64,000 bases of DNA from Geomonas sp. RF6 (GCF_021044625.1 NZ_CP087999.1:3183001-3247000), one strand, 5' to 3'. Counted from the first letter of the stretch, positions 46,673 to 56,161 are shown. Numbers and translations are program-made. Notes: generated by a model from the letters alone, not told the origin.

Positions 46673-47551
46673 ATGAAGCGTTCGCTCACAATGTCTTTGC
46701 TGCTGTTACTCCTTACGACTGCCACCATCGCGACAGCCCATACAAGAGTGGTGTATCCAGCCTCCGAGTCCCGTGGCGAAACCCGTTTCGACGACCTCAT
46801 CGAGATCCTCCATACTGCTCTGGACACGACCGTTCCGGACTACGGCCCGTACACCCTGCAATCGAGTCCTTTGGGGATGAACGAGGCGCGGTATCTCGCC
46901 GAGTTACGCAAGCCCGCCGGCACGATCAATGTGGCCTGGAGTGGTACCTCCGAACAGAAGGAAAGGGAGTACATCGCGGTGCGGATCCCTCTCAGGAAAG
47001 GGATCCTCGGGTATCGCATAGCGTTCATCGCGAAGGACAAGCAGGCGGATGTGGACAGGATCAAGACCGCCAAAGACCTGAAGGGGGTAATCATCGGACA
47101 GGGGATCGGATGGGGCGATACCGCCATCTATGCTGCCAATGGAATCCCGGTGGAGACGGCGGGCTACGACAGCCTGTTCAGGCTCTGTGCGGCGAAGCGG
47201 ATCGACCTCTTTCCCCGCGGGATCAACGAGATCTTCGCAGAATATGCCGCGCGCCGCGATGCCATTCCAAATCTTGCCATCGAGAAGAATTTGCTCATCT
47301 ACTATCCCTGGCCGTACTACTTCTTCTTCAACAGATCGAACGCCGCTTTGGCAAAACGTGTGGAAGCGGGGCTGAGGAAGATGATCAGGAACGGCTCTTT
47401 CGACGCCATCTTCATGAAATACAACAGGGAAGCCATTCTGAAGGCAGATCTGAAACATCGGCGCGTTATCAGACTCGTCAATCCGACCCTTCCAAAGGAC
47501 ACCCCGCTGAACGACCCCACGCTCTGGTTCGACCCCGCTACCATGAAGTGA
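46673..47551 (+). CDS. Periplasmic solute-binding protein, orphan
   Basis: 292 residues. Signal peptide (MKRSLTMSLLLLLLTTATIA, cut near TA-H). Type-2 binding fold of the amino-acid family: INVAWSGTSEQ, RIPLRKGILGYRIAFI, LKGVIIGQGIGWGDTAI, YYPWPYYFFFNRSNAALAKR, RNGSFDAIFMKYN. No ABC permease or ATPase gene is nearby. Could serve a distant transporter or a sensor. CGGAGAG RBS. Confidence 0.8.
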   Translation: MKRSLTMSLLLLLLTTATIATAHTRVVYPASESRGETRFDDLIEILHTALDTTVPDYGPYTLQSSPLGMNEARYLAELRKPAGTINVAWSGTSEQKEREYIAVRIPLRKGILGYRIAFIAKDKQADVDRIKTAKDLKGVIIGQGIGWGDTAIYAANGIPVETAGYDSLFRLCAAKRIDLFPRGINEIFAEYAARRDAIPNLAIEKNLLIYYPWPYYFFFNRSNAALAKRVEAGLRKMIRNGSFDAIFMKYNREAILKADLKHRRVIRLVNPTLPKDTPLNDPTLWFDPATMK

Positions 47552-47594
47552 TGTTCCACCGGCTCCTGCCTCTTTACCGAAGGAATCCTTTCCG

Positions 47595-50500
47595 CTACCA
47601 GGAGATGCCGGGGAGCCTCAAATAGACCTTTTCCTTGGCGATCTCCCTGCGGTCGCTCTCACTGACCGTCGCATATTTCTCCACGAGTTTCCGCAGTTCG
47701 CCGAGCGGCTTCCAGCAGGCGTCGCACTCGCCGATTTTCACCGCCCCGTCGTCGCTGGCGGAAACGATCTCTCTCCCGCTGGGGCTAAACCGCACGTCGT
47801 TTACCCCCTCCGTGTGCCACCGCAACGCAGAGTGCTGGTGCCCTGTTCTCGCGTCCCACACGCATATGGTGTTGTCGGCACTGCCGGTCACCACCATGTC
47901 GCCCGCGGGGCTAAAGGAGGCTGATGACAGCGGGGCGATGTGCCCCCCCTTCAGAATGATCGGAGCCCTCCCCGACTCCTCGACCGACCAGATCGTGGCA
48001 GTCAGGTCGCTGCTGGCGCTGACGAGTTTTTTGCTGTCTTTGCTGAACTCTAAGGAAAATACGGCGCCATTGTGCGCCCGAAGGGCTTTGGGGGGAGCAT
48101 ACGGGTCCCGCCGGTCCCAGAGGAGGACCGTGTTGCCGTCGGTGGAGGCGACCCACCTGCCGTCAGGACTCATGGCAGCAGTGTTGTGCCCCGTTCCTAC
48201 TTCCTGCTCGCAGGTGGCGTTCTCTTCGTTGAGGCTCTCTTCTTTCCAGATCTTCACTTTTCCGTCCGCGTCGAGCGTCAGCATTTCCTTCCGCTCGGGA
48301 TTGAAAGTCGCCATGGTGCAGCGCTTCAGCCATGACGGAGTCCTCTCCTCATGCTTCTCCACATCCCATAGCACTGTCTCGAATCGTGAATCGGCCAAGG
48401 CATTGGAGGTCTTCGTCGCTACCAGGTGTTTCCCGTCCCCGCTCCAGGACAGCGAGATGTACTGGTTCTCCCCTTCGCTTCCAAGGCTTGTGCGGGGGTG
48501 ACCAGATCCGCCAGCCTCGTCGATTCCGATAATGCCGCACCCTCCTTCATCTCCAACGGCAAGGCAGTCTCCGGAGGGATTGTACCTCGCATTGAGTGCC
48601 CACTTCTCCGAGAAGGAAAGGAGATGGGGGACCTTGAAGCGCCATACCCGCACCGTTCCATCGTAGCTCCCCGTTATCACACGATCTCCTGCCGGTGTGA
48701 AGAGTGCGCGGCTCACGCCATCCCGGTGACCGCGCAGCATTATGGAGCCCAACGTCCGCGTCGACCAGAGACGCGCCGTGCCATCGCTGCTGGCGGTTAC
48801 CAGGAGGGTGCCGTTGGGGGATACCTCTGCGTCCACGACCCAGCTGTCGTGCCTGCGCCTTTGCTTCCTTTCACTGACCTGCGCTATCCATAGTTTCGCC
48901 ACCTTGTCGGAGACCGTCAGCACCGGGTAGCTCTGGTCGTCCAGCTTCGCGAACTTCGCCCTGTAAACCGGTCGAAGGTGCTCCAGGACACGCGGAGGCT
49001 CTGTTCGCGCAAGTCGCCGGTGCTGCAGATCGAGGTTCCAGACGATGGCCTTCGTATCATCTGAGGCGGTGACCAGTTGTGACGCTGTGGCCGGGTGGAA
49101 GGCGATGTCTCTGATCGCTCCTCCCTGCCGCATGGGCGAGCGGTTTTTTTTCCCGTCCATCCGGCCGATCCACGCCCCGCGGTGACCCTCTCGCCAGATA
49201 ATGGTGGTGCCGTCCTCCTGTCCGCTTGCGAGGTAGCTGCCATCGCTGGAGAAAGCGAGAGCCGTGACGGCTGAACTCCCGGCACCCGCCACTATCTTCG
49301 GCGGGGCCGACGGGACTGATGCATCCCAGATGCTGATTTCCCCGAAGGCGCACCCCACCGCCACGTGCCGGTCATCGGGGCTGACGCATACCGCGGACAC
49401 CGACTGCTCCGGCCCGCACGACAGTTGCTGCGAGCCTCCACCGGCCCGGTACAGTTTCACGTGGGCGATTCCGCCGGGATCTGTTGCATAGGCAACGACC
49501 ACGGAGTTTTTCGCTGCCAGCCATGCCTTGAAAACGTCTCCCTTGCAATCGACCGGTTTGGCGACCTCTTTGAACCCCGCGTCCAGCAATGTGACGGTGG
49601 TGCCTGCCGCCACGACGAGGCGAGTCCCGTCAGGGGAATAGCGCAAATCGCGCACCGGTCCACTGAATGAAAGAATCGGGCTCTCCGTGTGGGCCATTTC
49701 CAGCAACGCCAGCGACTGTCGCAGTGCATACTCTGCATTTTCGTTGTCGCTGTCGCGGTGTACGGCGGCGGAGGCGAGCAGGGCGCTGTAGGCGGGATCA
49801 AAATTCAACTTCTCCAGGGACTTCCCCGCCAGGTCGTCGGAGGCGGCGCGTCTCAGGATGGCCGCCCCGGCGACGATGACGAGGAGGGCGACGGCGAAGA
49901 GAGCCACCCCCCACCGCTGCACCTTCGAGAGCCTCTGCTCGCGGGCCGCCTCCTTGCAACTGAGTTCGAGGAAGCGGTCCATGGACTTCATGGTGGCGGC
50001 GCTGTCACCGGAGGCGTACAGCGCCACCCACTCCGGGGTAGGCTGGGTCCTTTCCCGCCATTCTCGCGCCCGCTCCAGGTTGCGCTCCCTCCATAGGCTC
50101 CCCTCCTTCGCCTCGTAGAGTCGGGCGGCGTCTGCAACTCTCAATAGCATCGCGCGCGATCTCGCCTCCGCCCCGGCCCACTCCCGCAGCCGCTGCCATT
50201 GCCTGATCAGGCTCTCGTGCGAGATGTCAATTACCGGGTTGCTCTCCAGAGAGACCTCCTGGTGCGGCATGAGGAATGCCGTGTCGGGCTGGCGAAAGCG
50301 GTCGACGATCTGCGCCACCTGGCTCGGCAAGGCCCCCGTTACCCGGCACAGGTGATCGAAATTGAGAGGCCTCCTCACCTCGATCCCCTCCGAGACCCGC
50401 TCGGTGAGTGCGCGGAAGACCTTCTCTGCCACCGGCTGGAGCTCGGCAAGAGACGCATACGCCTGCTCCGCGTGGTTGCAGATCGCTTCCTTCGCGGCAC

Positions 50501-51368
50501 CCACCGCCTCATAATCCTCGAGGTCGATCGCCCTCGCCCCTTCGCACGTCTCGGCCCACCTGTTCCAGGTGCGCGACAGTACGTGCTGCATGACGGGAAG
50601 GTCGTCGAAGCTGCTGGAGACATCGTTCAGCAGGCGCTGGACGAGCCGTGGCGCGATGCTGTGACCGCGCAGGAGAACCGGCTCAGTGATCGCCTCCTTG
50701 CGCTGGTCCCGGGTCAGTTTCGGCACCAGGTACTGGCCGCGGCTCACCGCCTCGGGGAGGTCGAGAAAGTCGGCGCAGGAGCCGAGCGTCTCGGAGCGCA
50801 GGGTGATGATGACGCTTACCGGGGACTGGGGGGTGCGGGCGGCGTTCAGCAGCAGCTTTATGAAGGCCGCCGCCTCGTTCGGGTCTATGAGGTTTCTGAA
50901 GCGAAAGATCTCCTCGAACTGGTCGACCACCACCAGCACCCGCGTGCCGGGCTCCAGCCGGGCAAAGCCGACCGCCTCCACAAGGCCAAGCCCCCCGAGC
51001 CTGAGCCTGCCGAGGAGCGGGCCGGTGCGCGACTCCTCAGAGCCGCCGCCGAGCCCGATGATCGGTGAGAGCTTCTGCGCCAGGTTGGTGATCGGTTGGT
51101 TCCCCGGACGCATCACGGCGCAGCGCCACGTGTTGCCGCCCCCGTCTCCGTCCGCCACGGAGAGCCTGCTCAGCACCCCGGCGCACACAAGGGACGACTT
51201 CCCGCACCCTGACGCCCCCGCCACCGCGACGAATCTCTCCGACTGGAGTCGGGCCGCCAGCTCCTCTATCTGCTCTGCGCGCCCAAAGAAGCGGTCCGCC
51301 TCCCCCTCGCAGAAGGGGCGCAGCCCCGGGAAGGGGTTTGCCAGTATCAGCTCTTCCGTTGCGGTCAT
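47595..51368 (-). CDS. STAND NTPase with membrane segment and WD40 propellers
   Basis: 1257 residues. NPFPGLRPFCEGEADRFFGR (11-30) is the hallmark start of nSTAND1 NTPases; Walker A GASGCGKSS (51-59), Walker B VLVVVDQFEEIF (about 144-155), and DISHESLIRQWQRLREW (381-397) with the winged-helix-like end of the module. One membrane span at about 486-505, then roughly 14 WD40 repeats (about 540-1215), enough for two seven-bladed propellers. Start ATG overlaps the upstream TIR gene (ATGA). By analogy with bacterial NLR-like proteins the WD40 part senses and the NTPase switches a partner effector, here probably the TIR protein. No signs of frameshift. Confidence 0.9.
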   Translation of the reverse strand: MTATEELILANPFPGLRPFCEGEADRFFGRAEQIEELAARLQSERFVAVAGASGCGKSSLVCAGVLSRLSVADGDGGGNTWRCAVMRPGNQPITNLAQKLSPIIGLGGGSEESRTGPLLGRLRLGGLGLVEAVGFARLEPGTRVLVVVDQFEEIFRFRNLIDPNEAAAFIKLLLNAARTPQSPVSVIITLRSETLGSCADFLDLPEAVSRGQYLVPKLTRDQRKEAITEPVLLRGHSIAPRLVQRLLNDVSSSFDDLPVMQHVLSRTWNRWAETCEGARAIDLEDYEAVGAAKEAICNHAEQAYASLAELQPVAEKVFRALTERVSEGIEVRRPLNFDHLCRVTGALPSQVAQIVDRFRQPDTAFLMPHQEVSLESNPVIDISHESLIRQWQRLREWAGAEARSRAMLLRVADAARLYEAKEGSLWRERNLERAREWRERTQPTPEWVALYASGDSAATMKSMDRFLELSCKEAAREQRLSKVQRWGVALFAVALLVIVAGAAILRRAASDDLAGKSLEKLNFDPAYSALLASAAVHRDSDNENAEYALRQSLALLEMAHTESPILSFSGPVRDLRYSPDGTRLVVAAGTTVTLLDAGFKEVAKPVDCKGDVFKAWLAAKNSVVVAYATDPGGIAHVKLYRAGGGSQQLSCGPEQSVSAVCVSPDDRHVAVGCAFGEISIWDASVPSAPPKIVAGAGSSAVTALAFSSDGSYLASGQEDGTTIIWREGHRGAWIGRMDGKKNRSPMRQGGAIRDIAFHPATASQLVTASDDTKAIVWNLDLQHRRLARTEPPRVLEHLRPVYRAKFAKLDDQSYPVLTVSDKVAKLWIAQVSERKQRRRHDSWVVDAEVSPNGTLLVTASSDGTARLWSTRTLGSIMLRGHRDGVSRALFTPAGDRVITGSYDGTVRVWRFKVPHLLSFSEKWALNARYNPSGDCLAVGDEGGCGIIGIDEAGGSGHPRTSLGSEGENQYISLSWSGDGKHLVATKTSNALADSRFETVLWDVEKHEERTPSWLKRCTMATFNPERKEMLTLDADGKVKIWKEESLNEENATCEQEVGTGHNTAAMSPDGRWVASTDGNTVLLWDRRDPYAPPKALRAHNGAVFSLEFSKDSKKLVSASSDLTATIWSVEESGRAPIILKGGHIAPLSSASFSPAGDMVVTGSADNTICVWDARTGHQHSALRWHTEGVNDVRFSPSGREIVSASDDGAVKIGECDACWKPLGELRKLVEKYATVSESDRREIAKEKVYLRLPGISW

Positions 51369-52777
51369 GACACCCCCTCCTTCGGTGCGATGAAGTGGCG
51401 AAGCTCTTCCTCGTTGACCCCCGCGGTCGCGATGACCGTCTGAGCCTTCGTGGTGAGGAATGCCTCCTTTTCCGGCGTGTCCGGTGGCGCGGCATACACG
51501 CAGAGCCGGCCCCTCCCCGCGAGGGGGGTGACGTCGGGGTGGGAAAGGACCGCGTCCACCCACCCCTCCGTCTGTCCGCCCCAGTAGATGATGCACTTGC
51601 TGCAGCGGGCGAGGGTCTTGGCGAGCCCTGCGGGGTCGGCGGGTTCCGCCCCGGCAAAGGCGATGGCCTTCGGATCGACCGCCAGCTTTTCGACAAGGTA
51701 CTGCTTCATCGGGCGTGTCGTGGCGACATCCCCCTGCTCAACGATCAAGGCGACCTCGGACCCGGCTGCGGCCGCCGGAGGGGACGGGAGCTTCGCGTAG
51801 ATCTGTGTCTTGAACTCCTCGAGTGTGTCCTCCAGGTACTCCACCCCCTCGTTGGAAAGCTCCTCCTCGATGTAGTCGATGAGCTCCTTTGCCGTGCAGT
51901 CCGGGGAGTCGCTACTGCGGATCCACACCAGGGGCATCGGCTTCCCCTTCTTCTTCATCGCGCCCACTGCCAGCTCCAGCTGGAGCCTCGCCCGTGCCGG
52001 CACCTCCGTTTCGCAGGAGGCGCCACAGACGAGGTGGACGCAGAGGTCGGCAGCTGCCAAGTGGTCGCTGATCCTTTCCTTGAGGTCCGCGGAGTTCCAG
52101 AAGTACTCCCGCTCAGGCACCACCAGGAAGCCGCGCTGCTGCAGGTCCGATCTCAGTTTCTCCCTCTCGTCATGGAGCTCCGGCGCGACCCGTGCCAGGA
52201 AGACGGTCCCCACCCTCATCTTGCAGACGTACCCCTTGAGCTCCTCCAGCGCGTCCATCAGGTCCTGGGCGAGGCGCTCCAGGGTCTCCCAGAATTGGGG
52301 GGAGGTGCCTTCGGTGCTCCCGGGGCTGTACTCCATGAAGTAGGGGGGGCGCTTGGGGTCCTCCTTGAAGAACTTGTGGTTGTGGCAGGCGGCGATCTCC
52401 AGCGGCAACTGCTGGTCCGGCTTCAGCGGCTGCTTGAAAATCGGCACGATCCGCTTCTGCATCGCCTCTGTCGCGCTCTTCGCCTTCCCGAGGAAGCAGT
52501 CCATTTCCTTGCAGCAGACATCGGAGTCGAAGTAAGTCCTGGAGATGACGGCAAGGAAGATGGCGGTGGTGTCGAGTGCCGCCATTATCTCTGCACGCCA
52601 CTGGTCGCCGGCGCGGATCTTCCCTTCGTCCCGCCAGATGGTTACCTCACCGACCAGGTCGAGGAGCCTGGCCCGGAGCTCCTGGCAGAAGGTATCGATC
52701 CACCTGTCGTGGGCATCGTTGGAAGTATGCCGGTAGCTAATAAATATGTCGTTCTTGAACTGCGGCACATAGCTCAT
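51365..52777 (-). CDS. TIR-domain protein with two further TIR-like domains
   Basis: 470 residues. Residues 8-150 form a TIR domain: DIFISYRHTSNDAHDRWI, TIWRDEGKIRAGDQW, TAIFLAVISRTYFDSDVCCK with the candidate catalytic Glu E91 (the WCxxE equivalent). Residues about 195-315 are a second TIR/DUF4062-like domain (GTVFLARVAPELHDEREKL, HLAAADLCVHLVCG), and about 340-445 a third Rossmann-like one (EVALIVEQGDVATTRPMKQY, LARCSKCIIYWGGQTEGW). TIR proteins in bacteria cleave NAD+ or make signalling nucleotides. Strong RBS AGGAGGTCGATC before the ATG. It precedes and overlaps the STAND gene. Confidence 0.88.
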   Translation of the reverse strand: MSYVPQFKNDIFISYRHTSNDAHDRWIDTFCQELRARLLDLVGEVTIWRDEGKIRAGDQWRAEIMAALDTTAIFLAVISRTYFDSDVCCKEMDCFLGKAKSATEAMQKRIVPIFKQPLKPDQQLPLEIAACHNHKFFKEDPKRPPYFMEYSPGSTEGTSPQFWETLERLAQDLMDALEELKGYVCKMRVGTVFLARVAPELHDEREKLRSDLQQRGFLVVPEREYFWNSADLKERISDHLAAADLCVHLVCGASCETEVPARARLQLELAVGAMKKKGKPMPLVWIRSSDSPDCTAKELIDYIEEELSNEGVEYLEDTLEEFKTQIYAKLPSPPAAAAGSEVALIVEQGDVATTRPMKQYLVEKLAVDPKAIAFAGAEPADPAGLAKTLARCSKCIIYWGGQTEGWVDAVLSHPDVTPLAGRGRLCVYAAPPDTPEKEAFLTTKAQTVIATAGVNEEELRHFIAPKEGVS

Positions 52778-53241
52778 GATCGACCTCCTGGACTGTAAAA
52801 AGACTACAACTGTGTCGCAAGCCCCCTTTGGGAAAGAGGCACGAAGACGCTTGAAAACGGTGGCAATAGCTGCAGAGGGGAGGGGACTTGGATGTGATAC
52901 TGAGGATGTAGTTGCAGGGGGGGTAACGATTGTTGTGTGGTGAGCTTAAGTCGAGAGATGGGAGGTATGTGTGTTAACATTCTTACCTCTGGCGTCATTA
53001 TTACTTACATTGTGCGTCGCATCTCCTGTCGAAGCTGATACAGTCCCTTGGTGTTACTGTACGCGGTACGAACAATAGAATAATTTCCTGCTGCACTATG
53101 TCAAGGAAGGTGGTGTCATGAATGAAGACCAAAAGTAACAGTGGGAGCCGCATACAGATCGGTTTAATTGACAGCGCAGTCCGCTCCAGTAGACTTCACC
53201 GCAGGAAAGGGTGCTCTCGATACCAAGGAGGCAAAGAGTTT
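52778..53241. other. Divergent intergenic region of the TIR-STAND and lut operons
   Basis: 464 bp without a convincing gene; A/T-richer than its surroundings (about 48 % by eye). It must hold divergent promoters. GTAC-GCG-GTAC at about 53055-53065 is a short palindrome that could bind a regulator of the lut genes, with TAGAAT (53077-53082) as possible -10. The open frame from 53122 into lutA has no good RBS. Confidence 0.5.
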
Positions 53242-53964
53242 ATGCGAGTTCAGCTTTTCGGCACCTGCATGATCGATTCCTTCTACCCGGAGGTGGGAGA
53301 GGCGACGGTGCAACTCCTGGAGCACTTCGGGGTGGAGGTTGTCTTCCCGAAGGGACAGACCTGTTGCGGGCAACCCGCCTTCAACGCCGGGTATCGCGAG
53401 GAAGCGCGGGGTGCTGCAAGACATTTCCTCTCCGTCTTCACCGGCGACGACCCCATCGTTACCCCCTCAGGCTCCTGCGCCGCGATGGTGAAGCACCACT
53501 ACCCCGAGCTCTTCCGTGATGACCCCCGGCTCGCCGAGAAGGCGGCGCGGGCCGCGGCGAGAGTCTTCGAGATCTCGCAGTTCCTGGTCGGAACGTTGCG
53601 GGCGCAGGAAAGGAGCTTCATCGGGAAGGGGCGCATCACCTACCATTCCTCCTGTCATCTGACCCGGATGCTGGGGGTGCGGGAGGAGCCGCTCCTCCTC
53701 ATCGCCGCATTGAAAGGGGCCGAATTCGTCCCCATGCCGGACGCGACCCGCTGCTGCGGTTTCGGCGGAGTCTTCATGGCAAAGCTGCCGGAGATCTCCT
53801 GCGCACTCGCCGAGGAGAAGGCCGATTCCGTCATCGCCACCGGCGCCGACACGGTCACCGGCGGCGACAGCGCGTGCCTGATGACGATAGCGGACGCGCT
53901 GAAGCGCCGCGGCAGCACGGTAAAGGCGAAGCACCTCGTGCAACTCCTGGCGGAGGGATTATGA
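53242..53964 (+). CDS. lutA: Lactate utilization protein A (CCG-domain subunit)
   Basis: 240 residues with two CCG modules: QTCCGQPAFNAG (about 47-58) and TRCCGFGGVF (about 175-184), each binding part of a noncubane 4Fe-4S cluster. FGTCMIDSFYPEVG is the usual start of LutA/YkgE. With LutB and LutC it oxidises L-lactate to pyruvate. The ATG at 53242 follows AAGGAGG; the extension to 53122 is rejected. Overlaps lutB by 4 bp. Confidence 0.93.
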   Translation: MRVQLFGTCMIDSFYPEVGEATVQLLEHFGVEVVFPKGQTCCGQPAFNAGYREEARGAARHFLSVFTGDDPIVTPSGSCAAMVKHHYPELFRDDPRLAEKAARAAARVFEISQFLVGTLRAQERSFIGKGRITYHSSCHLTRMLGVREEPLLLIAALKGAEFVPMPDATRCCGFGGVFMAKLPEISCALAEEKADSVIATGADTVTGGDSACLMTIADALKRRGSTVKAKHLVQLLAEGL

Positions 53965-55328
53965 GCGAAGAACAGGGAAGCCTCCATTTCCGCGCCAACT
54001 CCGTTGCCTCCATTGCCGATGAGTCGCTGCGCGCCGCGCTCAGAAACGCCGCCGATACCTTCGGCACCAGGCGAACCCTCGCCTTCGGCTCGGTCCCGGA
54101 CCTGGAGGCGCTGCGCGAGAAGGCCTCGGCGATTCGCATGGAGGTGCTGGACAACCTCCCCGGCTATGTGGACACCTTCGCAGCGAACGCAGCCCGGCAG
54201 GGGGCGACGGTGCACCGGGCGAGTGATGCGCAAAGCGCCTGCGACATCGTCGGCTCCATCCTCACCGGGCACGGCATCACCATGGCGGCGAAGGGGAAGT
54301 CGATGGTCTCCGAGGAGATAGGGCTTAACCACCACCTGCAGCGGCTGGGGATAGAGGTGGTGGAGACGGATCTCGGGGAATACATCATCCAGCTCGAGGG
54401 GGAGACCCCGTCGCACATCATCGTTCCGGCCATTCACAAGAACAGGAAGCAGGTGGGAAAGCTCTTCTCGGAGCGCCTCGGCGTACCGTACACCGAAGAC
54501 CCGCAGGTCCTGACGAAGACCGCGCGCAAGGTCATGCGCGAGAAGTTCCTGGCGGCGAAGGCGGGGATTTCCGGGGCGAACTTCGCCATAGCCGACACCG
54601 GCAGCCTCGTCCTCTTCACCAACGAGGGGAACGGCAGGATGGTGACGAGCCTCCCTCCATTGCACGTTGCCGTCCTCTCCATCGAAAAGATCCTGCCAAA
54701 GCTCACCGACCTGCCGACTTTCATCCGCCTCCTGCCGCGCTCGGCGACGGGGCAGGCGATCACCAGCTACGTCTCTCTCATCACCGGGACCCGCAAAGCG
54801 GGGGAGGCGACCGGTGCGAAGGAGTTGCACATAGTTCTCGTGGACAACGGCCGCAGCTCCATCGTGAAGGGTGAGTGCCGCGAGATGCTGAAGTGCATCC
54901 GCTGCGGCGCCTGCATGAACGTCTGCCCGGTGTACCGGACCGTCGGCGGGCACGCCTACGGCTGGACCTACCCGGGGCCGATGGGTATGGTGCTGACGAC
55001 CCTTCTCACCGGGATGGAAAACTCCTACCCGCTGGTCGACGCCAGCACGCTGTGCGGCGCCTGCGTCGACGTCTGCCCGGTGCGCATACCGCTGGTGGAA
55101 CTCATCGTGAAGCTGAGGGAGGAGAGGGTGAGGGACGGTCTCTCCGACAGGAGGGAAAGGATCGGCATGCGCCTCTTCGGCGCGGCGGCCGCCCAGCCTG
55201 CGCTCTTTGGATGGGGAGAAAAGCTCTCCCGGCTTCTCTGGCCCGTGATCAAAAAGGTTGGCGGGGAAAAGGTAGCGGGGAGGCTCCCGGAGCCGGCGGC
55301 GAGGCCATTTCACAGGAGGATGCCGTGA
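53961..55328 (+). CDS. lutB: Lactate utilization protein B (iron-sulfur subunit)
   Basis: 455 residues. An LUD domain (about 60-285: GHGITMAAKGKSMVSEEIGL, ADTGSLVLFTNEGNGRM) followed by two 4Fe-4S motifs, CIRCGACMNVCP and CGACVDVCP. The order matches LutB/YkgF. Start ATG within ATGA of lutA; stop overlaps the GTG of lutC. Confidence 0.95.
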   Translation: MSEEQGSLHFRANSVASIADESLRAALRNAADTFGTRRTLAFGSVPDLEALREKASAIRMEVLDNLPGYVDTFAANAARQGATVHRASDAQSACDIVGSILTGHGITMAAKGKSMVSEEIGLNHHLQRLGIEVVETDLGEYIIQLEGETPSHIIVPAIHKNRKQVGKLFSERLGVPYTEDPQVLTKTARKVMREKFLAAKAGISGANFAIADTGSLVLFTNEGNGRMVTSLPPLHVAVLSIEKILPKLTDLPTFIRLLPRSATGQAITSYVSLITGTRKAGEATGAKELHIVLVDNGRSSIVKGECREMLKCIRCGACMNVCPVYRTVGGHAYGWTYPGPMGMVLTTLLTGMENSYPLVDASTLCGACVDVCPVRIPLVELIVKLREERVRDGLSDRRERIGMRLFGAAAAQPALFGWGEKLSRLLWPVIKKVGGEKVAGRLPEPAARPFHRRMP

Positions 55329-55831
55329 CCCGTGCGGAGATGGTGGCAACTTTCATGGAGAAGGCGGCAGGCGCCGCGGCGGTAGCGATGGAGGTCGCAG
55401 ATGCCGACGCCCTGCGGGAAGCGATCGCGGCGCTCTTGCCGGCGGCGGGTGCTGTGTACTCTCCCGCTCTCAGCGAGCTGGAGGTGGCGGCGGTGCAGGG
55501 TGTGACGCCCCTCGTGGGATATGAGGAGGCGCAGGTTGCGGTGGAGGAGGTTTTTGCGGGGATTGCGGAAACCGGGAGCATAGTGTGCGCCAGCGTGGAG
55601 GGGAGGGCCGTGCAGGGAAGCCTCCTCCCCTCGCATCACGTAGCAATCCTCCCCGCGGAGAAGATCTACCGGACGCTCGATGACTTTATCGGGAGCATCG
55701 GCACACCGCCGACGAACATGGCAATCATCACCGGCCCCAGCCGTACCGCCGACATCGAGCTCACCCTCGCCATAGGCGTGCACGGGCCGGAGCGGGTGGA
55801 CATTTTCGTGGTGAACCCACCGGTGCCGTAG
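55325..55831 (+). CDS. lutC: Lactate utilization protein C
   Basis: 168 residues, start GTG within GTGA. LUD domain: AIAETGSIV as GIAETGSIVCASVEGRAV, LLPSHHVAILPAEKIYRTLD, IITGPSRTADIELTLAIGVHG. Completes the lutABC operon. Shorter than the ~240-residue Bacillus LutC, as in many proteobacteria. Confidence 0.92.
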   Translation: MTRAEMVATFMEKAAGAAAVAMEVADADALREAIAALLPAAGAVYSPALSELEVAAVQGVTPLVGYEEAQVAVEEVFAGIAETGSIVCASVEGRAVQGSLLPSHHVAILPAEKIYRTLDDFIGSIGTPPTNMAIITGPSRTADIELTLAIGVHGPERVDIFVVNPPVP

Positions 55832-55909
55832 ACCCGGTCAATGAGGTCCGCCCAGTCGGGGGGCGTGCCGATCCGCCTCATCATCTCCGCCCCGGGGCCC
55901 TTTGGCATT

Positions 55910-56009
55910 TGTAGGCCGGAATAAGCGGTAGCGTTTCCGGCATTCGCTGCCGCGCGGCTGCGTCTGTGGTGGACTGCCGGGAACACCTGGCGGCTTATCC
56001 CGGCCTACA
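55910..56009. repeat. REP-like imperfect palindrome, copy 4
   Basis: TGTAGGCCGGAATAAGCGGT ... GGCGGCTTATCCCGGCCTACA, with inner GCGTTTCCGGCATTCG and GGACTGCCGGGAACACC. Same orientation as copy 2. Between lutC and the DUF5996 gene; no other gene in 55832-56161. Confidence 0.85.
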
Positions 56010-56100
56010 TGGACGCCTCCTGCTCACCCCACTCCCACCCTGAGAGCGTGCTCGCCTGCGCCTGTGCCGCTGTCCCCTTTCATGGGGAGACAGCTGGAGA

Positions 56101-56109
56101 TGCTATAAT
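56101..56109 (+). promoter_or_regulatory. Extended -10 promoter of the DUF5996 gene
   Basis: TGC-TATAAT (56101-56109) matches TGn plus a perfect -10; there is no good -35. 52 bp before the ATG. Confidence 0.5.
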
Positions 56110-56161
56110 TTCTTCTATGGTCCAAACTGCGGGGTTTCGGCAACTTTACAGGGAGCGGGAC

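Noticed and set aside
51395-52798. 467-codon plus-strand frame opposite the TIR gene
   Set aside because: Antisense of the TIR gene; no start signal or recognisable family.
53122-53241. Extended start of lutA
   Set aside because: Residues do not match LutA, and AAGGAGG precedes the ATG at 53242.
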